A stretch of 64,000 nt of DNA from Streptomyces gossypii. GTDB taxonomy: Bacteria; Actinomycetota; Actinomycetes; Streptomycetales; Streptomycetaceae. Below are positions 49,726 through 57,570 of the stretch, in pieces; within the stretch, counting starts at the first letter, position 1; each line of letters begins with the position of its first letter. The notes beneath the pieces were generated by a model. It was not told where the DNA came from, ran no database searches, and saw nothing but the letters and a program-made list of their open reading frames with translations. A program made the translations under genes and the position numbers. The DNA lies in contig NZ_JAJAGO010000009.1 in the NCBI RefSeq assembly GCF_025165795.1, positions 186,001 to 250,000 on the forward strand, read 5' to 3'.

Positions 49726-51039
49726 GTGCTCACCGCGTTCGCCCGGGCGTTTCAGACGCCCGACCTGCGCAAGAAGCTGCTGATCATGCTCGGCATCATC
49801 GTGCTCTTCCGGCTGGGGCAGCACGTACCGGTGCCGGGCGTCAGCTTTGAGAACGTCAACCAGTGTATTGACGAGGCCGAGGGAAACAGCGGTCTCTTCG
49901 GTCTGGTGAACATGTTCAGCGGTGGCGCTCTGCTGCAGCTGACCATTTTCGCCCTCGGGATCATGCCGTACATCACGGCGAGCATCATCCTGCAGCTGCT
50001 GGTTGTCGTGATCCCACGGCTGGAGTCCCTGAAGAAGGAGGGCTCTGCCGGGCAGGCGAAGATCACCCAGTACACCCGTTATCTGACCGTGGCGCTGGGC
50101 ATTCTCCAGGCCACCGGCCTTGTCGCCACCGCGCGCAGCGGCACCCTCTTCCCCCAGTGCCAGGTGCGCGACGAGATCGTCCCCAACGACAGCATCTTCA
50201 CGACGATCACCATGGTCGTGTGCATGACGGCGGGTACCGCGCTGGTCATGTGGCTCGGTGAGATCATCACCGACAAGGGCATCGGCAACGGCATGTCCAT
50301 CCTGATGTTCATCTCGATCGCCGCGGGCTTCCCCGGCTCGCTGTGGGCCATCAAGCAGCAGGGCAAGCTGGCTGACGGCTGGATCGAGTTCTTCGCGGTC
50401 ATCCTCTGCGGACTGGTGATGGTCGGCCTTGTCGTCTTCGTCGAACAGGCACAGCGCCGCATTCCCGTGCAGTACGCGAAGCGCATGATCGGGCGCCGTT
50501 CGTACGGCGGTACGTCCACGTACATCCCGCTGAAGGTCAACCAGGCGGGTGTGATCCCGGTCATCTTCGCCTCGTCGCTGCTCTACATCCCGGCCCTCAT
50601 CGTGCAGTTCAGCAATTCGCAGGCCGGATGGGCGACCTGGATCGAGCAGAACCTGGTCGGAAGCGACAGCCCGGTGTACGTGGTGACGTACTTCCTGCTG
50701 ATCGTGTTCTTCGCGTTCTTCTACGTCGCCATCTCCTTCAACCCCGAAGAAGTTGCTGACAACATGAAGAAGTATGGTGGGTTCATCCCGGGCATCCGGG
50801 CGGGACGTCCCACTGCGGAGTATCTGAGTTACGTGCTGAACCGCATCACGTGGCCAGGCTCGCTCTACCTGGGGTTGATCGCCCTGGTGCCCACCGTTGC
50901 GCTGATCACCCTCAACGCCGATCAGAACTTCCCGTTCGGCGGGACGAGCATCCTCATCATCGTGGGTGTGGGGCTTGAGACGGTGAAGCAGATCGAGAGC
51001 CAGCTTCAGCAGCGCCATTACGAAGGGTTCCTCCGCTGA
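49726..51039 (+). CDS. secY: Preprotein translocase subunit SecY
   Basis: 437 aa from the GTG at 49726 (GGAGG seven to nine bases upstream), matching S. coelicolor SecY; the TTG at 49699 lacks a ribosome binding site. Ten membrane helices are expected. Landmarks: NMFSGGALLQLTIFALGIMP, YITASIILQLL, the cytoplasmic loop QRRIPVQYAKRMIGRRSYGG, and GIRAGRPTAEYLSYVLNRIT. It forms the protein-conducting channel with SecE and SecG. The stop overlaps the adk start (TGATG). Confidence 0.98.
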   Translation: MLTAFARAFQTPDLRKKLLIMLGIIVLFRLGQHVPVPGVSFENVNQCIDEAEGNSGLFGLVNMFSGGALLQLTIFALGIMPYITASIILQLLVVVIPRLESLKKEGSAGQAKITQYTRYLTVALGILQATGLVATARSGTLFPQCQVRDEIVPNDSIFTTITMVVCMTAGTALVMWLGEIITDKGIGNGMSILMFISIAAGFPGSLWAIKQQGKLADGWIEFFAVILCGLVMVGLVVFVEQAQRRIPVQYAKRMIGRRSYGGTSTYIPLKVNQAGVIPVIFASSLLYIPALIVQFSNSQAGWATWIEQNLVGSDSPVYVVTYFLLIVFFAFFYVAISFNPEEVADNMKKYGGFIPGIRAGRPTAEYLSYVLNRITWPGSLYLGLIALVPTVALITLNADQNFPFGGTSILIIVGVGLETVKQIESQLQQRHYEGFLR

Positions 51040-51689
51040 TGCGAATTGTCCTCGTCGGACCGCCGGGCGCAGGCAAGGGCACGCAGGCCGCGTACCTCGC
51101 CGAGAACCTGTCGATCCCGCACATCTCCACGGGTGATCTCTTCCGGGCCAACATCAGCCAGGGCACACCGCTCGGGCTGCAGGCCAAGGAATACATGAAC
51201 GCGGGCCACTTGGTGCCCGACGAGGTCACCATCGGGATGGCCGAGGACCGTATGCGGCAGGACGACGCCGCCCAGGGCTTTCTGCTGGACGGTTTTCCGC
51301 GCAACATCGGCCAGGCCGAAGCCCTGGACACCTTCCTTTCGGCACACCGTCTGAAGCTGGACGCGGTGCTCGACCTGGAGGTGCCGGAGGAGGAGGTCGT
51401 CCGGCGGATCGCCGGGCGGCGTATCTGCCGCAACGACAGCAGCCACGTCTTCCACGCGGAGTACAGCCGCCCCGTGAAGGAAGCCGTCTGCGACGAGTGC
51501 GGCGGAGAGTTGTACCAGCGCGAAGACGACAGTGAAGAAACGGTCCGTAAGAGACTCGCCGTGTATCACAGCGAGACGGAGCCGATCATCGATTACTACA
51601 AGAAGCAGGGGCTGGTGACCACGATCTCCGCGCTCGGCGCGGTGACAGAGGTCACCGAGCGTGCGATGCGCGCGCTTCCCCGCGGATAG
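51039..51689 (+). CDS. adk: Adenylate kinase
   Basis: 216 aa, long form. P-loop GPPGAGKGTQ (residues 7-16), NMP-binding DGFPRN, and a LID domain with ICRNDSSHVFHAEYSRPVKE then CDECGGELYQREDDSE. The LID has C-x-(...)-CDEC rather than four paired cysteines, so only part of a zinc site is kept. Interconverts ATP plus AMP and two ADP. Coupled to secY. Confidence 0.97.
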   Translation: MRIVLVGPPGAGKGTQAAYLAENLSIPHISTGDLFRANISQGTPLGLQAKEYMNAGHLVPDEVTIGMAEDRMRQDDAAQGFLLDGFPRNIGQAEALDTFLSAHRLKLDAVLDLEVPEEEVVRRIAGRRICRNDSSHVFHAEYSRPVKEAVCDECGGELYQREDDSEETVRKRLAVYHSETEPIIDYYKKQGLVTTISALGAVTEVTERAMRALPRG

Positions 51690-51698
51690 CTGACGCAG

Positions 51699-51739
51699 AC
51701 AGTACGGCCGTGGTCCCTCTGGGGCCACGGCCGTACTGT
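51699..51739 (+). terminator. Terminator after adk
   Basis: ACAGTACGGCCGTGGTCCC (51699-51717) pairs with GGGCCACGGCCGTACTGT (51722-51739) with one bulged base. Stable stem, no T tract. Confidence 0.75.
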
Positions 51740-51817
51740 GTGAAGGTCGCACGGTCCGTCCGCACGGGGCGGACGCGCTGGGAAAGATTTGACGGAGCCG
51801 TTCAGGAAGGCAGTCGC

Positions 51818-52660
51818 ATGGTGGAGATCAAGACCCCGGAGCAGATCGCGAAGATGCGGGCGGCGGGGCTGGTCGTCGCCGCGATGCACGAGGCGTGCAG
51901 TGAGGCGGCCGTCCCCGGCGCGAGCACCAAGGATCTCGACGAGGTCGCGGCGCGAGTGCTGGCCGAGCACGGCGCCAAGCCGAATTTCCTCGGTTATGGC
52001 GGCTTCACCGGCAACATCTGCACCTCGCTGAACGACGTCGTGGTCCACGGCATCCCGGACGCGGGCACGGTGCTGAAGTCGGGCGACATCATCGCGATCG
52101 ACGCCGGTGCGATCATCGACGGCTGGCACGGCGACGCGGCGATCACCGTCTTCGTCGGCGAGGGCCACTCGGCCGAGCTGCACGAGCTGAGCCGGGTGAC
52201 CCGGGAGTCGATGTGGGCCGGTATCGCCGCCATGAAGAAGGGCAACCGGCTTGTCGACGTCTCCAAGGCGGTCGAGGGCTACGTCCGTCGCCAGCCCCGT
52301 CCGGCCTCGGGTAAGTACGGCATCATCGAGGACTACGGCGGGCACGGCATCGGCTCGCAGATGCACATGGACCCGCACCTGCTGAATTACGTCGACCGCC
52401 GGCGCGGCCGTGGCCCCCGGCTGGTGCCCGGGATGTGCCTGGCGATCGAGCCGATGCTGAGCCTGGGCACGGCGAAGACCCACGTGCTCTCCGACGAGTG
52501 GACGGTCAAGACGAACGACGGCAGCTGGTCGAGCCACTGGGAGCACTCGGTCGCGGTGACCGAGGAGGGCCCGCTGGTGCTCACCGCGCCGGACGGCGGC
52601 AAGGCCAAGCTGGCGGAGTACGGGATCACGGCGGCGCCCGACCCGCTGGCCGTCCGCTGA
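51818..52660 (+). CDS. map: Methionine aminopeptidase type I
   Basis: 280 aa from ATG 51818 with AGGAAGG at 51804-51810. The five metal ligands can be placed: Asp in IIAIDAGAI and GWHGDAAI, His in YGGHGIGSQMH, Glu in LAIEPML and in SHWEHSVAV. It removes the initiator Met from nascent proteins at the ribosome. It has no N-terminal zinc-finger extension. A terminator-like hairpin follows. Confidence 0.97.
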   Translation: MVEIKTPEQIAKMRAAGLVVAAMHEACSEAAVPGASTKDLDEVAARVLAEHGAKPNFLGYGGFTGNICTSLNDVVVHGIPDAGTVLKSGDIIAIDAGAIIDGWHGDAAITVFVGEGHSAELHELSRVTRESMWAGIAAMKKGNRLVDVSKAVEGYVRRQPRPASGKYGIIEDYGGHGIGSQMHMDPHLLNYVDRRRGRGPRLVPGMCLAIEPMLSLGTAKTHVLSDEWTVKTNDGSWSSHWEHSVAVTEEGPLVLTAPDGGKAKLAEYGITAAPDPLAVR

Positions 52661-52703
52661 GGTCTGTCCCGTAGGTTCAGCCCGGCCATGACAGCAGAAC
52701 CGC

Positions 52704-52723
52704 GGCCCCGTTTGCGCGGGGCC
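52704..52723 (+). terminator. Hairpin after map
   Basis: GGCCCCG (52704-52710) pairs with CGGGGCC (52717-52723), loop TTTGCG. It separates map from infA. Confidence 0.6.
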
Positions 52724-52737
52724 GGGTGCTTAAGGAT

Positions 52738-52793
52738 CTTGTTTGCGGGGGAGACTCCCCGAATTCGTCTTTCCGGATAGCGTGCCGTAGACT
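52738..52793 (+). promoter_or_regulatory. Candidate infA promoter region
   Basis: An AT-richer patch with a GGGGA/TCCCC hairpin (about 52748-52760) and TAGACT (52788-52793) as a possible -10; no good -35 at the right distance. Position fits a start of the alpha operon transcript about 75 bases before infA. Confidence 0.35.
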
Positions 52794-52870
52794 GGCTCGT
52801 CGGTCCAGGTCTACCCGTATGCCCTGGACCAGCCCAGGTAGCCGATCCCCGGAAGGTGAAGCGCTCAAGT

Positions 52871-53092
52871 ATGGCCAAAAAACAAGGGGCCATCGAAATC
52901 GAGGGCACGGTCGTCGAGTCGCTCCCGAACGCCATGTTCAAAGTGGAGCTGCAGAACGGACACCAGGTCCTCGCGCACATCAGCGGCAAGATGCGGATGC
53001 ACTACATCCGTATCCTTCCCGACGACCGGGTCGTAGTGGAGCTCTCTCCCTATGACCTGACTCGCGGGCGGATCGTCTACCGCTACAAGTAG
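52871..53092 (+). CDS. infA: Translation initiation factor IF-1
   Basis: 73 aa from ATG 52871, MAKKQGAIEIEGTVVESLPN, then HISGKMRMHYIRILPDDRVV. OB-fold protein that blocks the ribosomal A-site during initiation. GGAAGG lies 13 bases upstream; a GTG at 52856 would add five residues and is less likely. Confidence 0.98.
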   Translation: MAKKQGAIEIEGTVVESLPNAMFKVELQNGHQVLAHISGKMRMHYIRILPDDRVVVELSPYDLTRGRIVYRYK

Positions 53093-53154
53093 ATCTTGTC
53101 TGCCGCCCCGCAAGCCGCGGGGTGTCGGGCCCGGACCCGGAGAACTTCAATTTC

Positions 53155-53268
53155 ATGAAGGTCAAGCCGAGCGTCAAGAAGATCTGCGACAAGTGCAAGG
53201 TGATCCGCCGCCACGGGCGGGTCATGGTCATCTGCGACAACCTGCGCCACAAGCAGCGCCAGGGCTGA
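53155..53268 (+). CDS. rpmJ: 50S ribosomal protein L36
   Basis: 37 aa, too short for most ORF lists. MKVKPSVKKICDKCKVIRRH, then GRVMVICDNLRHKQRQG. Cys11, Cys14, Cys27 and His32 form the zinc site of the C+ type. Lies between infA and rpsM as in all Streptomyces. Confidence 0.97.
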   Translation: MKVKPSVKKICDKCKVIRRHGRVMVICDNLRHKQRQG

Positions 53269-53487
53269 CGCAGTACCGACCACCACCTCGCACCTCGCAT
53301 TTCTCGCGCGACGCAAGCGAAAAGTACATACGCAGTCACCCGGCCCCGTTGTGCAAGTGATCCGTCACCTGCCGATGGGGACGACACCCCCGGTCGGAGG
53401 CCGGGGACCCGTCGCGCAAGCCGTATCCAGGCTTGACGGGAGAGGTGCTGCGGAAGACCTCCGTCTCAGTCATCAGGAGTCACATCC
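53269..53487 (+). promoter_or_regulatory. Structured leader before rpsM
   Basis: 219 bases without a gene. It contains GGGGACGACACCCCC (53377-53391), the first part of which (GGGGACGACAC) also occurs directly at the rpsJ leader element (39221-39231), followed by a hairpin CCCCGG/CCGGGG (about 53387-53405). Confidence 0.45.
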
Positions 53488-53868
53488 ATGGCACGCCTCT
53501 CAGGCGTTGACCTCCCGCGCGAAAAGCGCGTCGAGGTCGCTCTGACCTACGTCTTCGGTATCGGGCGCACCCTTGCCCAGCGGACTCTCAGCGAGACCGG
53601 GGTCAACCCGGACACCCGCGTACGCGACCTGGGCGAGGAAGAACTCCTCAGGATCCGCGAATACGTCGAGGGCAACTTCCGGACCGAGGGTGACCTCCGT
53701 CGTGAGATCCAGGCCGACATCCGCCGCAAGGTCGAGATCGGCTGCTACGAGGGCCTGCGGCACCGTCGCGGTCTCCCGGTCCACGGTCAGCGCACCAAGA
53801 CCAACGCCCGCACCCGCAAGGGCCCGCGTCGCGCCATCGCCGGTAAGAAGAAGCCGGGCAAGAAGTAG
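53488..53868 (+). CDS. rpsM: 30S ribosomal protein S13
   Basis: 126 aa. ARLSGVDLPREKRVEVALTY, then GLRHRRGLPVHGQRTKTNAR and a very basic tail (KKKPGKK). Contacts P-site tRNA and the 50S subunit. CAGGAG precedes the start. Confidence 0.98.
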   Translation: MARLSGVDLPREKRVEVALTYVFGIGRTLAQRTLSETGVNPDTRVRDLGEEELLRIREYVEGNFRTEGDLRREIQADIRRKVEIGCYEGLRHRRGLPVHGQRTKTNARTRKGPRRAIAGKKKPGKK

Positions 53869-53936
53869 TCCGCAGCGGACACGCTGACAAGCGGTCCCAG
53901 CTGTCGGACCGACCACCTCCATGGGAGTAAATGCAT

Positions 53937-54341
53937 ATGCCTCCGAAGGGCCGTACGGCCGGCGCCAAGAAGGTGCGCCGCAAGGAGAAGAAGAACGTCG
54001 CCCACGGGCACGCTCACATCAAGAGCACGTTCAACAACACGATCGTTTCGATCACCGACCCCACCGGCAACGTGATCTCCTGGGCCTCCGCCGGCCACGT
54101 CGGCTTCAAGGGCTCGCGCAAGTCGACGCCGTTCGCCGCTCAGATGGCCGCGGAGAGCGCTGCTCGCCGCGCTCAGGAGCACGGCATGCGCAAGGTCGAC
54201 GTCTTCGTCAAGGGCCCCGGCTCCGGTCGTGAGACCGCGATCCGCTCCCTCCAGGCCACCGGCCTCGAGGTGGGTTCGATCCAGGACGTCACGCCGACGC
54301 CGCACAACGGTTGCCGCCCGCCGAAGCGCCGCCGGGTCTGA
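53937..54341 (+). CDS. rpsK: 30S ribosomal protein S11
   Basis: 134 aa from ATG 53937, as in S. coelicolor; an ATG two codons earlier (53931) is also in frame and nearer to GGAG. VAHGHAHIKSTFNNTIVSIT, then PTPHNGCRPPKRRRV at the end. Platform protein of the 30S subunit. Confidence 0.97.
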   Translation: MPPKGRTAGAKKVRRKEKKNVAHGHAHIKSTFNNTIVSITDPTGNVISWASAGHVGFKGSRKSTPFAAQMAAESAARRAQEHGMRKVDVFVKGPGSGRETAIRSLQATGLEVGSIQDVTPTPHNGCRPPKRRRV

Positions 54342-54357
54342 GACCCAGAAGACAGAG

Positions 54358-54391
54358 GGGCGGTACGGCTCCCTTTCGGGTCGTACCGCCC
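54358..54391 (+). terminator. Hairpin between rpsK and rpoA
   Basis: GGGCGGTACG (54358-54367) pairs with CGTACCGCCC (54382-54391). It may attenuate read-through into rpoA, which could also have its own promoter in 54392-54433. Confidence 0.6.
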
Positions 54392-54447
54392 GTACTCTTG
54401 CAGTACGGCATCAAATAGTGGTTGCCGAAGACTGGAGGCACAATCCC

Positions 54448-55470
54448 ATGCTGATCGCTCAGCGCCCCTCTCTGACCGAAGAGGTAGTCGACGAGTTCCG
54501 CTCCCGGTTCGTTATCGAGCCGCTGGAGCCGGGTTTCGGCTACACCCTCGGAAACTCCCTGCGTCGTACGCTCCTCTCCTCGATCCCCGGTGCCGCGGTC
54601 ACCAGCATCCGGATCGACGGGGTCCTGCACGAGTTCACCACCGTGCCGGGCGTCAAGGAGGACGTCACCGACCTCATCCTCAACATCAAGAGCCTCGTCG
54701 TCTCCTCGGAGCACGATGAGCCGGTCGTGATGTACCTGCGCAAGCAGGGCCCCGGCCTGGTCACGGCGGCGGACATCGCCCCGCCGGCCGGTGTTGAGGT
54801 GCACAACCCCGACCTGGTCCTCGCCACGCTCAACGGCAAGGGCAAGCTGGAGATGGAGCTGACCGTCGAGCGCGGCCGCGGCTACGTCTCCGCCGTGCAG
54901 AACAAGCAGGTCGGCCAGGAGATCGGCCGCATCCCGGTCGACTCCATCTACTCGCCGGTCCTCAAGGTCACCTACAAGGTCGAGGCGACCCGAGTCGAGC
55001 AGCGCACCGACTTCGACAAGCTGATCGTCGACGTCGAGACCAAGCAGGCGATGCGTCCGCGTGACGCGATGGCCTCGGCGGGCAAGACCCTGGTCGAGCT
55101 GTTCGGCCTGGCGCGCGAGCTGAACGTCGACGCCGAGGGCATCGACATGGGCCCGTCGCCGACGGACGCGGCGCTCGCCGCCGATCTGGCGCTGCCGATC
55201 GAGGAGCTGGAACTGACGGTCCGCTCCTACAACTGCCTCAAGCGCGAAGGCATCCACTCGGTGGGCGAGCTGGTGGCCCGTTCCGAGGCCGACCTGCTCG
55301 ACATCCGCAACTTCGGTGCGAAGTCGATCGACGAGGTCAAGGCGAAGCTGGCCGGCATGGGCCTGGCCCTGAAGGACAGCCCGCCCGGATTCGACCCGAC
55401 GGCCGCCGCCGACGCGTTCGGTACGGACGACGACGCGGACCAGGGCTTCGTGGAGACCGAGCAGTACTGA
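54448..55470 (+). CDS. rpoA: RNA polymerase alpha subunit
   Basis: 340 aa from ATG 54448 (GGAGG at 54434), the exact length of S. coelicolor RpoA; the frame is open further upstream across rpsK and that part is rejected. N-terminal dimerisation domain (FGYTLGNSLRRTLLSSIPGA), flexible linker, and the C-terminal domain that contacts UP elements and activators (YNCLKREGIHSVGELVARSE; IRNFGAKSIDEVKAKLAGMG). Ends with an acidic tail. Confidence 0.98.
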   Translation: MLIAQRPSLTEEVVDEFRSRFVIEPLEPGFGYTLGNSLRRTLLSSIPGAAVTSIRIDGVLHEFTTVPGVKEDVTDLILNIKSLVVSSEHDEPVVMYLRKQGPGLVTAADIAPPAGVEVHNPDLVLATLNGKGKLEMELTVERGRGYVSAVQNKQVGQEIGRIPVDSIYSPVLKVTYKVEATRVEQRTDFDKLIVDVETKQAMRPRDAMASAGKTLVELFGLARELNVDAEGIDMGPSPTDAALAADLALPIEELELTVRSYNCLKREGIHSVGELVARSEADLLDIRNFGAKSIDEVKAKLAGMGLALKDSPPGFDPTAAADAFGTDDDADQGFVETEQY

Positions 55471-55605
55471 CCCGCCGCGAGCCACGGCTCACGGCTTTCC
55501 GGGGCGGCAGCAGACCGCCGCCCCGGGCCCGTACGGGCAGCAGTCCGTACGGACCCTGACACCGGTACCTGATACGGCCGGTGCAGAGACCCGAGGAGAC
55601 AAGAC

Positions 55606-56142
55606 ATGCCGAAGCCCACCAAGGGCACCCGTCTGGGTGGCAGCGCGTCGCACCAGAAGGCGATGCTGGGGAACCTGGCGACCAGCCTCTTCCTGCACGG
55701 CCGCATCACGACGACCGAGGCGAAGGCCCGTCGTCTGCGCCCGTTCGCGGAGCAGCTGATCACCAAGGCGAAGAAGGGCGACCTTCACAACCGCCGGCTG
55801 GTCATGCGTACGGTCCTGGACAAGAGCGTGGTCCACACGCTCTTCACCGAGATCGGCCCGCGTTACGAGAACCGGCCGGGTGGCTACACCCGCATCACCA
55901 AGATCGGTCCCCGTCGCGGCGACAACGCGCCGATGGCGGTCATCGAGCTGGTCGAGGCCCTGACCGTGCAGCAGGCGGCGGTCGGCGAGGCCGAGGCGGC
56001 GACGAAGCGCACCGCGAAGGACGCGGCGGGCGACGACGCGATCGCGGACCTCAAGAAGGACGAGGCCCCGGCGGCGACTGAGGCTGCGGCCTCCGACGCC
56101 GAGGAGTCCTCGGAGAAGAAGGACGACGCGAAGGACGCCTGA
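55606..56142 (+). CDS. rplQ: 50S ribosomal protein L17
   Basis: 178 aa. PKPTKGTRLGGSASHQKAML, then LHGRITTTEAKARRLRPFAE. The conserved L17 core ends near residue 120; a long Ala/Glu/Asp-rich extension follows, ending in EESSEKKDDAKDA, as seen in actinobacteria. Last ribosomal gene of the supercluster. GAGGAGACAAG is the ribosome binding site. Confidence 0.98.
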   Translation: MPKPTKGTRLGGSASHQKAMLGNLATSLFLHGRITTTEAKARRLRPFAEQLITKAKKGDLHNRRLVMRTVLDKSVVHTLFTEIGPRYENRPGGYTRITKIGPRRGDNAPMAVIELVEALTVQQAAVGEAEAATKRTAKDAAGDDAIADLKKDEAPAATEAAASDAEESSEKKDDAKDA

Positions 56143-56162
56143 GCGTCCTGAGCATCACGTCG

Positions 56163-56191
56163 GCGGTCCGCCCCCTGTGGGGGCGGGCCGC
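56163..56191 (+). terminator. Terminator after rplQ
   Basis: GCGGTCCGCCCCC (56163-56175) pairs with GGGGGCGGGCCGC (56179-56191), one mismatch, loop TGT. Confidence 0.7.
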
Positions 56192-56233
56192 TTGGCGTTG
56201 GGGTGAGACAACAGCTTCTGAGAGGATCGGCGC

Positions 56234-57085
56234 GTGAGCGATGCGGTGGAGCCCGGACGGGTGCGGGTGCGGCTGGATGTCTCGTACGACGGCAGGGGCT
56301 TCTCCGGCTGGGCCCGGCAGCGGGAGCGGCGCACCGTGCAGGGGGAGTTGGAGGAGGCGCTGCGCGTCGTGCTGCGGCTGGACGCCCCCGTGGAACTGAC
56401 CGTCGCGGGCCGCACCGACGCGGGTGTGCACGCGCGCGGGCAGGTCGCACACGTGGACCTGCCGGAGGCCCTGTGGGCGGAGCAGGGCGCGCAGTTGCCG
56501 CGCAGGCTGGCGGGGCGGCTGCCGATGGACGTGCGGGTGTGGCGGGTGGCCGAGGCTCCCGCGCACTTCAACGCCCGCTTCGCCGCGATCTGGCGCCGCT
56601 ACGCCTACCGCGTCAGCGACCACCCCGGCGGCGTCGACCCGCTCCAGCGCGGCCATGTGCTGTGGCACAACTGGCCGTTGGACCTGGACGCGATGAACGC
56701 CGCCGCCGAACGGCTGCTGGGCGAGCACGACTTCGCCGCGTACTGCAAGAAGCGCGAGGGTGCCACCACCATCCGTACGCTCCAGGGGTTCCACTGGGTC
56801 CGGCGGGCGGACGGTGTGCTGGAGGCCACCGTCAAGGCGGATGCCTTCTGCCACAACATGGTGCGTTCGCTGGTCGGCGCCATGCTCTTCGTCGGGGACG
56901 GGCACCGCCCGCCCGCGTGGCCGGGTCAGGTGCTGGCGGCGGGCGTACGGGACTCGGCCGTGCATGTCGTACGGCCGCACGGGCTGACGCTGGAGGAGGT
57001 CGGCTACCCGGCGGACGTCGACCTGGAGGCCCGTAACGCCGCCTCCCGCAACAAACGGACCCTGCCGGGCGCGGGCTGCTGCTGA
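56234..57085 (+). CDS. truA: tRNA pseudouridine(38-40) synthase
   Basis: 283 aa, GTG start. RLDVSYDGRGFSGWARQRER at the N-terminus and the catalytic loop AGRTDAGVHARGQVAHVD with the nucleophilic Asp. Then HDFAAYCKKREGATTIRTLQ and FCHNMVRSLVGAML. It converts uridines 38-40 of the anticodon arm. Follows rplQ as in most actinobacteria. Confidence 0.97.
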   Translation: MSDAVEPGRVRVRLDVSYDGRGFSGWARQRERRTVQGELEEALRVVLRLDAPVELTVAGRTDAGVHARGQVAHVDLPEALWAEQGAQLPRRLAGRLPMDVRVWRVAEAPAHFNARFAAIWRRYAYRVSDHPGGVDPLQRGHVLWHNWPLDLDAMNAAAERLLGEHDFAAYCKKREGATTIRTLQGFHWVRRADGVLEATVKADAFCHNMVRSLVGAMLFVGDGHRPPAWPGQVLAAGVRDSAVHVVRPHGLTLEEVGYPADVDLEARNAASRNKRTLPGAGCC

Positions 57086-57177
57086 CCCGCGGCTCCCCCC
57101 CCTCGACGGGTAACAGCTCGGACACGTTCGGTGCCCAGGGGCACGTCCCGGCCGCATGGGGCGCAATTCTTGGTGCC

Positions 57178-57570
57178 ATGACGGGGCGGACGCAGGCGTG
57201 GGCCGGGGGAGTGGCCGCAGGAGTGGCACTCGTGGCATTGGCCGTTTATCTGGCCTCGGTGGGGCTGGACGCGGCCAACCAGTGGGCCGGGGTGCTCGGG
57301 TTGTTCGTGGCGTTGGCCGGGCTGGCGGTCTCCCTGGCCGGAATGAGGCGCGGCGCCTCGGGGCCCGACCCGGGGCAGGGCGTGCGGGACAGCTTCGTCC
57401 GCGGCGGGGTGGCCCTCGTGGGGAAGGCCCGGAACGTACGCATCAGCCAGCATGGGTCCGCTGCTGGTGGCTCCGGGAGCGGCCCTTCCGTTTCCGGCAG
57501 CCGGGTGTCGGGACCGGTCGCCGAGGTGACCGAGGCGGCCGGGGACGTCGAGATCGAGCAGGGTCCGTGA
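57178..57570 (+). CDS. Membrane protein coupled to a STAND NTPase
   Basis: 130 aa. Two predicted membrane helices (about 11-30 and 36-55), then a soluble Gly/Ser-rich part with RDSFVRGGVALVGKARNVRI and AEVTEAAGDVEIEQGP at the end. The stop overlaps the start of the next gene (GTGA), so the pair is translated together. The NVRIS and DVEIE strands resemble the VNIS strand at the start of the partner, which hints at a shared beta-type interaction module. Unknown family; a membrane effector or anchor is a reasonable guess. Confidence 0.7.
   Translation: MTGRTQAWAGGVAAGVALVALAVYLASVGLDAANQWAGVLGLFVALAGLAVSLAGMRRGASGPDPGQGVRDSFVRGGVALVGKARNVRISQHGSAAGGSGSGPSVSGSRVSGPVAEVTEAAGDVEIEQGP

Noticed and set aside
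54229..54447. Extended rpoA start
   Set aside because: Runs in the wrong frame across the end of rpsK and the intergenic hairpin; ATG 54448 has GGAGG and gives the conserved 340 aa.
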